64,000 bases of DNA from Candidatus Lachnoclostridium pullistercoris (GTDB lineage: Bacteria; Bacillota; Clostridia; Lachnospirales; Lachnospiraceae), in the NCBI GenBank assembly GCA_019119775.1, contig DWWL01000049.1:1-64000 (forward strand), written 5' to 3'. The notes under the pieces are model-generated. The model did no database searches and was not told the DNA's origin. It saw nothing but the letters and a program-made list of their open reading frames with translations. This document shows, one piece after another, positions 41,799-49,328 of this stretch (its first letter is position 1; the number at the start of each line of letters is the position of its first letter). The translations under genes were made by a program, and so were the position numbers.

Positions 41799-43496
41799 AT
41801 GCTGAAAAATATGTTTAAGAAAACATATACGCTGCTGGACACGAAATATAAAAAGTCCGACGAGCCCAGCGTTCCCCAGGGACTCTGGAGAAGGTGCAAC
41901 AAGTGCGGACAGCCCATTTATGTGGACGACGTAAAGGCAAACTATTACGTATGCCCCAAATGCCACGGATATTTCCGTGTCCACGCGTACCGCCGCATCG
42001 AGATGGTTGTGGACGAGGGAACGTTTGAGGAGTGGAATAAGGAAATGCCCTTTGAGAACCCCTTAAATTTCCCGGGCTATGAGAAGAAGGTGAAGGCTGC
42101 TAGAGAGAAAACGAAGTTAGACGAGGCGGTTGTCACTGGAAAAGGAAAGATCAATGGAAATGACGCCGTGGTGGCTGTCTGCGATGCTCGTTTTATCATG
42201 AGCAGCATGGGCCATGTGGTGGGTGAGAAGATCACCCAGGCCGTGGAGCGGGCGACGGCGGAGAAGCTGCCGGTGATCATCTTTGCCTGCTCCGGCGGGG
42301 CCAGAATGCAGGAGGGAATCGTTTCTCTGATGCAGATGGCGAAGACGGCTGCTGCTTTGAAGCGTCACCATGAGGCGGGCCAGCTGTTTATCAGCGTGCT
42401 CACCGACCCCACCACGGGAGGAGTAACCGCCAGCTTTGCCATGCTGGGTGATATCATCCTGGCAGAACCGAACGCCCTCATCGGGTTTGCCGGTCCCAGA
42501 GTGATCGAGCAGACCATTGGACAGAAGCTGCCGGAAGGCTTCCAGCGGGCGGAGTTTCTGCTGGAGCACGGCTTTGTAGATAAGATCGTGGAGAGGGCAC
42601 AGTTAAAGGACACGCTGGCTCAGATTCTCTCCATGCACAAAATGCCTTCCAACCCGGCCAGAAGACTGGCTCCGGAGGGAGAGGCGGCGGAGAGTTTCCA
42701 CAAAAGGATGTCAGACCGGGATCCCTGGGAGACGGTGCAGCTTTCCAGAAACGCGGACCGGCCTACGGCCCTGGACTATATCCACGAGCTGTTTGATGAC
42801 TTTATGGAGTTCCACGGGGACCGCTGCTTTAAGGATGACGGCGCCATTGTGGGCGGAATCGCCACGTTTAAGGGCGTTCCGGTGACGGTGATCGGCCAGC
42901 AGAAGGGCAAGAATACCAAGGAGAACTTAAAGAGAAACTTTGGCATGCCTTCCCCTGAAGGGTACAGGAAGGCTCTGCGCCTGATGAAGCAGGCGGAGAC
43001 ATTCGGCCGGCCGGTGATCTGCTTTGTGGATACGCCGGGCGCGTTCTGCGGAATCGAGGCGGAGGAGAGAGGCCAGGGGGAGGCCATCGCCAGAAACCTG
43101 TTCGAGATGTCTGACCTGAAAGTGCCGGTGGTGTCCATCGTGATCGGCGAGGGCGGCAGCGGTGGAGCGCTTGCCATGGCAGTGGCGAATGAAGTCTGGA
43201 TGATGGAGAACTCCATCTATTCCGTGCTTTCTCCGGAAGGCTTTGCCTCCATTCTGTGGAAGGACAGCAAGAAGGCGCCGGAGGCTTCCAGGGTTATGAA
43301 AGTCACGGCCAGAGATCTTTACAAGATGAAAATAATTGAGCGGGTGATTGTTGAGAAGGAACCGGCATCATCCAAAAATATCGCTGTGATCGCCGCGGAG
43401 ATGCGGCGCGGTCTGGAGGAGTTTTTATCCAGTCATGTGGAGATGACCGGAGAAGAGCTGGCTGCGGAGCGGTATGAGCGATTCAGGAGAATGTGA
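41799..43496 (+). CDS. accDA: Fused acetyl-CoA carboxylase carboxyltransferase, beta-alpha (AccD-AccA)
   Basis: One 565-aa protein carries both carboxyltransferase subunits. Residues 1 to about 285 are AccD: zinc ribbon C33-x2-C36/C52-x2-C55, then the crotonase fold with [12 protein letters not shown] and [13 protein letters not shown]. Residues from about 300 are Acc[33 protein letters not shown] and [12 protein letters not shown]. No stop or frame break separates them. The order D then A matches the gene order of species with separate genes. It transfers the carboxyl from biotin to acetyl-CoA, forming malonyl-CoA for FabD. Confidence 0.96.
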   Translation: MLKNMFKKTYTLLDTKYKKSDEPSVPQGLWRRCNKCGQPIYVDDVKANYYVCPKCHGYFRVHAYRRIEMVVDEGTFEEWNKEMPFENPLNFPGYEKKVKAAREKTKLDEAVVTGKGKINGNDAVVAVCDARFIMSSMGHVVGEKITQAVERATAEKLPVIIFACSGGARMQEGIVSLMQMAKTAAALKRHHEAGQLFISVLTDPTTGGVTASFAMLGDIILAEPNALIGFAGPRVIEQTIGQKLPEGFQRAEFLLEHGFVDKIVERAQLKDTLAQILSMHKMPSNPARRLAPEGEAAESFHKRMSDRDPWETVQLSRNADRPTALDYIHELFDDFMEFHGDRCFKDDGAIVGGIATFKGVPVTVIGQQKGKNTKENLKRNFGMPSPEGYRKALRLMKQAETFGRPVICFVDTPGAFCGIEAEERGQGEAIARNLFEMSDLKVPVVSIVIGEGGSGGALAMAVANEVWMMENSIYSVLSPEGFASILWKDSKKAPEASRVMKVTARDLYKMKIIERVIVEKEPASSKNIAVIAAEMRRGLEEFLSSHVEMTGEELAAERYERFRRM

Positions 43497-44590
43497 TGGA
43501 GAAATTAAAGCCGTTAGTGATAGGTGATTTGACAGCAAGAGTGCCGATTATCCAGGGAGGAATGGGCGTGGGGATCAGCCTCCACTCTCTGGCGGGGGCA
43601 GTGGCGAAGGCCGGAGGCATCGGCCTGATTTCCACGGCGCAGATCGGTTTCAAGGAACCGGATTTTCGTCAGAAGCCGCTGGAAGCTAATTTGAGAGCCA
43701 TCGGAAAAGAGCTTGGGAAGGCCAGGGAGATCGCTCCCGACGGCGTGCTGGGCTTCAACATCATGGTAGCCACCCACGACTACGGGCTGTACGTAAAAGA
43801 AGCGCTGAAAGCCGGAGCGGATATCATCGTATCCGGAGCCGGACTTCCGGTGGACCTGCCGGGAATGACAGAGGGATTTAAGACAAAGATTGCTCCCATC
43901 GTGTCCACGGCCAAATCGGCCAGTGTGATCTGCAAGCTGTGGGACCGCAAATACAAGAGAGTGCCGGATCTGGTGGTGATTGAGGGACCGCTGGCCGGCG
44001 GCCACCTGGGATTTTCCAGGGAGGAGCTTCACCGGCTGGGAGTGGATACTGAGGATGTGCCCGCCACCTACCGCAGGGAGGAATATGAGGCGGAGATCCG
44101 CAGGATCCTGGATGTGATCCGGGGCTTTGAGGACAAGTACGGGGTGAAGATTCCCGTGGCTTTGGCCGGGGGAATCTACGACCGGAGCGATGTGGTGCAC
44201 GCCATGGAGCTGGGAGTGGACGCCGTGCAGGTAGCCACCCGCTTTGTCACCACAGAGGAGTGCGACGCGCCTTACGCCTACAAGCAGGCGTATATCAACG
44301 CGAAAAAAGAGGATATTGTGATCACCAAGAGTCCGGTGGGAATGCCGGGGCGGGCGATTATGAATCCGTTTCTGGAGAACGTGGGGAAGACTCCCTTCAA
44401 ACTGGAGTGGTGCTACCAGTGTCTGGAGCACTGCGACCGGAAGACCATTCCCTACTGCATCACAAAGGCCCTCATCGACGCGGCAGAGGGAGATACGGAA
44501 AACGCCCTTCTCTTCTGCGGCAGCAACGCTTACCGGGCGGAGAAGATCGAGACAGTTCCGGATGTGATGAGGGAGCTGTGCGGGGAGTGA
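43496..44590 (+). CDS. Nitronate monooxygenase-like FMN protein
   Basis: This 364-aa TIM-barrel flavoprotein belongs to the 2-nitropropane dioxygenase/FabK superfamily. IIQGGMGVGISLHSLAGAVAKAGG binds FMN, and VALAGGIYDRSDVVHAMELGVDAVQVATRF forms the phosphate site. A cysteine-rich C-terminal segment (CYQCLEHCDRKTIPYC) is unlike FabK. The ATG overlaps the accDA stop (TGATG), so it is translated with the fab operon. Its role in lipid metabolism is not known; a second enoyl reductase or detoxification are options. Confidence 0.85.
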   Translation: MEKLKPLVIGDLTARVPIIQGGMGVGISLHSLAGAVAKAGGIGLISTAQIGFKEPDFRQKPLEANLRAIGKELGKAREIAPDGVLGFNIMVATHDYGLYVKEALKAGADIIVSGAGLPVDLPGMTEGFKTKIAPIVSTAKSASVICKLWDRKYKRVPDLVVIEGPLAGGHLGFSREELHRLGVDTEDVPATYRREEYEAEIRRILDVIRGFEDKYGVKIPVALAGGIYDRSDVVHAMELGVDAVQVATRFVTTEECDAPYAYKQAYINAKKEDIVITKSPVGMPGRAIMNPFLENVGKTPFKLEWCYQCLEHCDRKTIPYCITKALIDAAEGDTENALLFCGSNAYRAEKIETVPDVMRELCGE

Positions 44591-44660
44591 GAAAACGGCT
44601 TTCGCCGAGATTCCCAAAAAGCCAGCTTTTTAAACAGAATAATTGTGCATTTTTCTCAGG

Positions 44661-44689
44661 AGAACCGACATTTGTCGGTTCTTTTGTTT
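44661..44689 (+). terminator. Terminator of the fab operon
   Basis: AGAACCGAC-attt-GTCGGTTCT is a 9-bp stem, followed by TTTGTTTG. It lies 70 nt after the last gene. Confidence 0.85.
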
Positions 44690-44730
44690 GCTCTTCCGCA
44701 TATCTAAATTGTGAAAAAAAGAGGTTGAAA

Positions 44731-46356
44731 ATGAAACAGGACAGACCAAATATTTTACTGATCACCTGTGATCAGCTGCGCAGCGACTTTGTGGGGTGCT
44801 GCGGAGGCAGTTTTATGAAGACGCCGAACATAGACCGTCTGGCGGAGGAAGGCTGCGTATTTGAAAATGCCTACTCGCCCAATCCGGTCTGCATTCCGGC
44901 CCGCCACAATCTGCTCACCGGACTTCCGGCCAGATACCACGGCTTTGACGACAATTACTTTGGGGCGGAGGCGAAAGCCTGCCCCTACTACCTGCCCACG
45001 TTTCCCCAGGTGCTGAACGACGGGGGATATGAAACGATCGCCATCGGGAAAATGCACTTTCAGCCGGAGAGGCGGGCAGTGGGTTTTGACTATTTTCTGA
45101 ACATGGATGAGCTCCCCAGAATCCGGGAGGAGGACGACTATGCCATGTATCTGAAGGAGAAAGGCTACGGTCATCTGCAGAGTGTCCACGGTGTGCGGAC
45201 ATGCCTGTACATGCAGCCGCAGCGCTCGTTAGTGCCTCCGGAGCACCACGGCTCCGCCTGGGTGGCGGACCGGGCAATCGAGTATCTGGAGGCTACAAAA
45301 GGACGGACGCCTTTCCTTCTGTGGGCGGGATTTATCCATCCCCATCCGCCGTTTGACATTCCGGAAGGCTGGGAGGATCTGTACACGGGAAAAATTCCCG
45401 CGCCGGCCCAGTCGAAGACGCCTCTTTCCGCGCTGGCGGAGGAAAACAAGCAGCTGGGCTGCGCCTTCGATGACAAAGTGAAAACCAGGATTCGGGAGCT
45501 GTACGCTTCGGCGGTGAGCTTTGCAGATTATCAAATTGGAAGGATCCTGGATACTCTGGACAGACTGGGGCTTGCGGAGAACACCCTGGTGGTATTTACC
45601 AGCGATCACGGGGAAATGCTGGGCGATCTGGACACTTACCAGAAATTCCTGCCCTATGACGCATCCGCCAAGATCCCCATGGTGGTTCGCTATCCGGGTC
45701 ATGTGAAGCCTGGGGAGAGAAGGAGCTATTTTGTGGATCTGAACGATCTGCTTCCCACTTTCCTGGACGAGGCTGGACTGGAGTATCCGGCGGATTACGA
45801 CCTGCCGGGCGAGTCTATTTTTGTGGGCGACGGCAGAAAGAACCGGAAATACCAGTACACGGAGCACCAGAGAGACAACAAGAGGTGGTGCTGCCTGCGG
45901 GATGAGCGGTACAAATACGTGTACTACTATGGAGATGACGAGCAGCTTTTTGATATGAAAGAGGATCCGGCAGAGACGGTGAACCTGTTGTGGGGAGAGG
46001 AGATTTCTCCTGAGATCACGGAGGTGAGAGATCGGCTGAAGACGGCTCTTCTGGCATACGAGCGGCGATACGGGCTGAAGGGATATGCCGGGGCGCAAGG
46101 GTTCCGGAAAATGGAGCGGTACAAGGCGAAGCCCTATTATGAGACGAACTTCCCCATTTTCCCGTCCATGGCTCTGGAGGAGGAACGGGCGCAGTTTGAC
46201 GATTACAGCGATGAGATCCTGGTGGCGGTGAAGGATGAGCCGTCGGTCCGGCTGTCCCAGAATCACACGGAGGAGATCCTGAAGGAATACGGAGGCTATT
46301 CGGAGGAAAAATTCCGTGAGCTGGAGGAGAAGGCGAAAAAAGCGGGCTGCTGGTAA
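44731..46356 (+). CDS. Sulfatase family hydrolase
   Basis: The 541-aa alkaline-phosphatase-fold enzyme cleaves sulfate esters or related phospho/phosphono esters. It has NILLITCDQLRSDFVGCCGG at the N-terminus (metal Asp), the formylglycine motif CIPAR in PNPVCIPARHNLLTG, and the metal site VFTSDHGEMLGD. There is no signal peptide, so it is cytoplasmic. The cysteine needs conversion by an anaerobic maturase, which is not encoded here. The ORF track starts 471 nt earlier inside the previous gene; GAGGTTGAAA fits ATG 44731. The last codons are tandemly duplicated after the stop. Confidence 0.9.
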   Translation: MKQDRPNILLITCDQLRSDFVGCCGGSFMKTPNIDRLAEEGCVFENAYSPNPVCIPARHNLLTGLPARYHGFDDNYFGAEAKACPYYLPTFPQVLNDGGYETIAIGKMHFQPERRAVGFDYFLNMDELPRIREEDDYAMYLKEKGYGHLQSVHGVRTCLYMQPQRSLVPPEHHGSAWVADRAIEYLEATKGRTPFLLWAGFIHPHPPFDIPEGWEDLYTGKIPAPAQSKTPLSALAEENKQLGCAFDDKVKTRIRELYASAVSFADYQIGRILDTLDRLGLAENTLVVFTSDHGEMLGDLDTYQKFLPYDASAKIPMVVRYPGHVKPGERRSYFVDLNDLLPTFLDEAGLEYPADYDLPGESIFVGDGRKNRKYQYTEHQRDNKRWCCLRDERYKYVYYYGDDEQLFDMKEDPAETVNLLWGEEISPEITEVRDRLKTALLAYERRYGLKGYAGAQGFRKMERYKAKPYYETNFPIFPSMALEEERAQFDDYSDEILVAVKDEPSVRLSQNHTEEILKEYGGYSEEKFRELEEKAKKAGCW

Positions 46357-46398
46357 GAGCTGGAAGAGAAGCCGGCCGGAAAAGCAGGCTGCCGCGAA
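46318..46398 (+). repeat. Tandem duplication of the sulfatase gene 3' end
   Basis: Unit 1 (46318-46356) encodes ELEEKAKKAGCW-stop. Unit 2 (46357-46398) encodes ELEEKPAGKAGCRE in the same frame directly after the stop. Readthrough would add about 28 residues before the next TGA. Confidence 0.7.
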
Positions 46399-46456
46399 AA
46401 GCTAAAAGAGAAACAGGCCGAAGAAACAGCCGCAAAAGAATGAAAAAACAGAAAAA

Positions 46457-46478
46457 GGGTCCGCTTTTGCGCGGACCC
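46457..46478 (-). terminator. Terminator hairpin, minus strand
   Basis: GGGTCCGC and GCGGACCC form an 8-bp stem; on the minus strand it is followed by TTTTTCTG. It is a second terminator for the amidohydrolase/cupin operon. Confidence 0.75.
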
Positions 46479-46496
46479 GGGCGAAAACAGCCGCAG

Positions 46497-46527
46497 AAAA
46501 AGTCCCGGTCACCAGCCGGGACTTTTT
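46497..46527. terminator. Bidirectional terminator between sulfatase and amidohydrolase genes
   Basis: AAAAAGTCCCGG and CCGGGACTTTTT form a perfect 12-bp stem with T-runs on both strands. It lies 2 nt from the convergent amidohydrolase stop. Confidence 0.88.
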
Positions 46528-46529
46528 GA

Positions 46530-47702
46530 TTATGCCTGATATACAATTTCTCCGCCCAGTACAGTCATCTGGCAGTCCATGACTGTCTCCAGATTCTTTG
46601 TGGGATCCTCGGCAAATACAGCCAGGTTGGCTCTCTTGCCGGTTTCGATGGAGCCGTGGGTCTTGTCCACGCCGCACATCTCGGCTGCGACGATGGTTCC
46701 TGCTCTTAAGGCATCCCATACGTCCATGCCTGCGTTGGTCATGAGGATCATTTCATAAGCGGTCTTGTCATGAGGATTGAAGGGAGTTCCGGCGTCAGTT
46801 CCCAGAACGATCTTCACGCCTGCCTTGTAGGCATTGCGGAAGGTGCTTAAATGATCTTCAAAGGTGGCGTTTACCTTGCGGACTGCGTACTCCGGAATGC
46901 CGGCTGCGGTGCCGTTCACCTTGATCCAGTACATGGCGGCCAGAGTGGGAACGTAGAATACGTTGTGCTCCTTCATCCAGTCAAAGCACCAGTCGTCCAT
47001 ATAGAAGCCGTGCTCGATGGAATCCACGCCTGCGCGCAGAGCGTTCTTGATGCCGGTCATGCCCTGGGAATGGGTGCAGGACTTGGCGCCTACCTTGTGG
47101 CCCTCGGCGATGGCTGCTCTCAGCTCATCCTCGTCCAGCTGGGGAGATCCGGGCTCTACGCCCTCGGTCATTACGCCGCCGGTTCCCATAACCTTGATCC
47201 AGTCAGCGCCGGCGCGAAGCTGTTCTCTGGCTGCCTTCTTGCAGTCGTCTACGCCGTCAGCCTCACGGCCCATCTGCCAGCCGTGTCCGCCGGTCATGCA
47301 GATACATTTTCCGGAAACCTGCATATCGGGAGCTACGATTTCCCCCTTCTTTGCCGCGTTTCGGATGTCAATGTCAATATAATCCATACCGCCTACGTCA
47401 CGGATAAAGGTAACGCCGGTGTTTAAATGCTGACGCAGGTGCTTTAACGCCAGCATGGTGATCTGCGCGTCGCTGCGGTTATAATTTACAGCCGGATCCG
47501 GCGGCATGCACATGTGGGTATGGCAGTTGAACAGACCGGGCATCACGTATTTTCCGCCCAGATCGATCACCTGTGCGTCTCCGGCCTCTGCGTCATTTCC
47601 GACTGCGGTGATAACGCCGTCCTCAACCAGGACAGAGCCTTCCGTCACGGCTTTGTTTACCACATCCACGATGTGACAGTTGGTGAATAATTTCTTGCTC
47701 AT
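46530..47702 (-). CDS. Metal-dependent amidohydrolase (imidazolonepropionase/prolidase-like)
   Basis: The 390-aa amidohydrolase-superfamily enzyme has metal His pair in GLFNCHTHMCM and a candidate bridging lysine in DWIKVMGTGG. Further ligands are in KSCTHSQG and SIEHGFY, and the catalytic Asp is in LGTDAGTP. Members hydrolyse cyclic imides or Xaa-Pro/Xaa-Arg dipeptides. AAAGGAGGAATGTCATC is placed for ATG 47702, not the longer track ORF. It lies 22 nt after a cupin gene with which it forms an operon. It is related to the enzyme at 16279. Confidence 0.88.
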   Translation of the reverse strand: MSKKLFTNCHIVDVVNKAVTEGSVLVEDGVITAVGNDAEAGDAQVIDLGGKYVMPGLFNCHTHMCMPPDPAVNYNRSDAQITMLALKHLRQHLNTGVTFIRDVGGMDYIDIDIRNAAKKGEIVAPDMQVSGKCICMTGGHGWQMGREADGVDDCKKAAREQLRAGADWIKVMGTGGVMTEGVEPGSPQLDEDELRAAIAEGHKVGAKSCTHSQGMTGIKNALRAGVDSIEHGFYMDDWCFDWMKEHNVFYVPTLAAMYWIKVNGTAAGIPEYAVRKVNATFEDHLSTFRNAYKAGVKIVLGTDAGTPFNPHDKTAYEMILMTNAGMDVWDALRAGTIVAAEMCGVDKTHGSIETGKRANLAVFAEDPTKNLETVMDCQMTVLGGEIVYQA

Positions 47703-47724
47703 GATGACATTCCTCCTTTTTTGA

Positions 47725-48063
47725 TCATTCATATAAAATGACTGCGGAAATCAACATATCCTCGCTGCCCGTATTTTCAATACTATGCCAGTCGCCCGGT
47801 TTCATGGAGCCGGCCTGGCCCGCGTGAATAGGTTCTGACTTGCCGTTTACAGTAAAGATCCCCTCGCCCTTCAGCACATAGTAGATTTCCAGGTTTCCCA
47901 CATGCTGGTGGGAGCCGATGGAGCTGCCAGGATGGAGAGTCACGGACATGATGGATTTGGCGCGGCCCTCAAGCTGCTCGTCCTCCATGGCGATGCGCAG
48001 GACTCCTGTGCCCTTGCCGCCGGCCCGGTTCTCAAAGGGAATCACTTTCTCGGTGTAGATCAT
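47725..48063 (-). CDS. Cupin domain protein
   Basis: The 112-aa single-domain cupin has metal-binding motif 1 PGSSIGSHQHVGNLEIYYVLKG (G-x5-H-x-H-x3,4-E-x6-G) and motif 2 PGDWHSIEN. It may be a small isomerase or binding protein; the role is unknown. GAGGAGGCTGAAACG is placed for ATG 48063. It is the first gene of the cupin-amidohydrolase operon, so it probably acts on the same compound. Confidence 0.88.
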   Translation of the reverse strand: MIYTEKVIPFENRAGGKGTGVLRIAMEDEQLEGRAKSIMSVTLHPGSSIGSHQHVGNLEIYYVLKGEGIFTVNGKSEPIHAGQAGSMKPGDWHSIENTGSEDMLISAVILYE

Positions 48064-48082
48064 CGTTTCAGCCTCCTCATGT

Positions 48083-48123
48083 TGATTTGTACTAATCATA
48101 CAAAAATTAAACGGAAAAATCAA
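48083..48123 (-). promoter_or_regulatory. Promoter and operator-like repeat of the cupin operon
   Basis: Minus strand: TTGATT, 17-nt spacer, TATGAT (-10 at 48095-48100). TGATT-N6-AATCA (48083-48098) overlaps the -10 and could bind a repressor. Confidence 0.6.
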
Positions 48124-48154
48124 CACATTGACGTATTAAAACGTAAAAAAATAT

Positions 48155-48302
48155 AACAGTTCAGACGGCGGGTAAATAGAGGGGAAAACTGACGTCAAGC
48201 TTGCTTGTAAGTAAGTTTTCTCCTCTATTTACACATCGGATGAACATCCGATGCTTCTTGTCCGGCCTATTGGACGGGCAAGAAGATGCCGTCTGAACTG
48301 TT
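48155..48302. repeat. 148-bp palindromic element folding as a four-way junction
   Basis: The ends AACAGTTCAGACGGC and GCCGTCTGAACTGTT are perfect 15-bp inverted repeats. Inside are three arms packed tightly. The first is a 19-bp stem (48172-48190 with 48214-48232, one G-U). The second is CATCGGATG/CATCCGATG (48234-48253). The third is CTTCTTG/CAAGAAG (48254-48285). It lies in the 362-bp gap between the divergent cupin and spmA genes. It could be a MITE-like element or a structured RNA. No coding ORF of note is inside. Confidence 0.85.
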
Positions 48303-48425
48303 GCAAAAAATACAGCAGCCCGGCGGGCACCTGGAACAGCCATAAAACGATCCGCCGGCGCGGGAAAGCATATTTTCGGCGGGTTTCCGCATAGGATAGA
48401 CCAAAACGGCAGGAAGGTGAGGACA

Positions 48426-49067
48426 GTGCTGAATTTTTTGTGGGCGGGGATGATGGCAGTGGGAGTGATCTGGGCGGCTTTCTGCGGAACGCTGCCGGAG
48501 GTGACGGAGGCGGTGATCAGCTCCGCAAAGGAGGCGGTGACGCTGAGCATCACCATGCTGGGGATCATGGCTTTCTGGAGCGGAATCATGGAGATCGGAA
48601 ACGGCGCCGGGCTGATCGATGCCCTGACGGGAAAACTGGGGCCGGTGCTGGATTTCCTCTTTCCCGCTCTGGATGAGGATCACCCAGCGCGGAAGCGGAT
48701 TGCCGCCAATCTCATCGCCAACACTCTGGGACTTTCCTGGGCGGCAACACCCGCCGGGCTGAGGGCCATGAAGGAGCTTGAGAAGCTGGAGGATGACAGG
48801 CGGGCCGGGCGATGCCGGGGAATTATCCGGGAGAAGGGGATGGCCGGAAATGAGATGTGCACTTTTCTGATTATCAACATTTCTTCCCTGCAGCTGATCC
48901 CCGTAAACGTCATTGCCTACCGCAGCCAGTACGGGAGCGTAAATCCGGCCGCCATCACAGGACCGGCGATCCTGGCCACGGCGGCGAGCACCGCGGCGGC
49001 GGTAATATTCTGCCGGATGATGGACCGGTCCGGCCGCAGGAGGACATCAGGTGGGACTGGGGGATAG
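48426..49067 (+). CDS. spmA: Spore maturation protein A
   Basis: The 213-aa membrane protein has the nucleoside-recognition/Gate domain and is needed for spore core dehydration together with SpmB. The N-terminus MLNFLWAGMM...NGTLxEVxEAV-like pattern (CGTLPEVTEAVISSAKEAVTLSI) and NLIANTLGLSWAATPAGLRAMKEL match SpmA. GGAAGG is placed for GTG 48426; the track's 48417 is too close. Unlike the usual spmAB pair, no spmB follows; spmB is at 60735 on the other strand. Confidence 0.88.
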   Translation: MLNFLWAGMMAVGVIWAAFCGTLPEVTEAVISSAKEAVTLSITMLGIMAFWSGIMEIGNGAGLIDALTGKLGPVLDFLFPALDEDHPARKRIAANLIANTLGLSWAATPAGLRAMKELEKLEDDRRAGRCRGIIREKGMAGNEMCTFLIINISSLQLIPVNVIAYRSQYGSVNPAAITGPAILATAASTAAAVIFCRMMDRSGRRRTSGGTGG

Positions 49068-49095
49068 GGGCAGTCCGTCCCCCGCAAACTTCTCC

Positions 49096-49124
49096 TTGAC
49101 CGCCGGATTCCTCTGTGCTACAAT
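49096..49124 (+). promoter_or_regulatory. Promoter upstream of the MATE leader
   Basis: TTGACC, 17-nt spacer, TACAAT. It lies 29 nt after spmA and 205 nt before the MATE start. Confidence 0.7.
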
Positions 49125-49171
49125 AGCTACGCTAAAATTTCGTGTGGATTTTTCAGTTTTACGGCTTTTTT

Positions 49172-49213
49172 CGCCACACAATCACTATTTTTGTGATTGT
49201 GCGGCGTTTTTTT
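49172..49213 (+). terminator. Leader terminator before the MATE gene (candidate attenuator)
   Basis: CGCCaCACAATCAC pairs with GTGATTGTGcGGCG (13 pairs, one mismatch) and is followed by seven T. It begins about 40 nt after the predicted start of transcription. GTGTGG at 49142 could pair with CCACAC of the 5' arm and prevent the terminator. It may alternatively be the far terminator of spmA. Confidence 0.7.
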
Positions 49214-49274
49214 GTGCGGCAGGAAATTTTGTTCCCTGCTGAACAAAGGCGCTCCCCGGGGGCCGCACTGCGGC
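49214..49274 (+). repeat. Post-terminator repeat, copy A
   Basis: From AGGAAA to CGGCGG this matches copy C (63596-63651) at 43 of 56 positions without gaps, including GTTCCCTG, GCTCC and CCGCACTGCGGC. It begins directly at the end of a terminator U-tract. Confidence 0.7.
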
Positions 49275-49328
49275 GGAAAGGGGAATTCTGGCGGGAAAAG
49301 AAGATCAAAGAAAGGCGGATGATAAAAG

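Noticed and set aside
43514-44617. 367-aa antisense ORF in the nitronate monooxygenase-like gene
   Set aside because: Shadow frame without ribosome site.
44260-44730. N-terminal extension of the sulfatase in the ORF track
   Set aside because: Runs through the previous gene and the fab terminator; the real start is ATG 44731.
48267-48683. Minus-strand ORF across the palindromic element and spmA
   Set aside because: Covers the inverted-repeat element and is antisense to a recognisable spmA.
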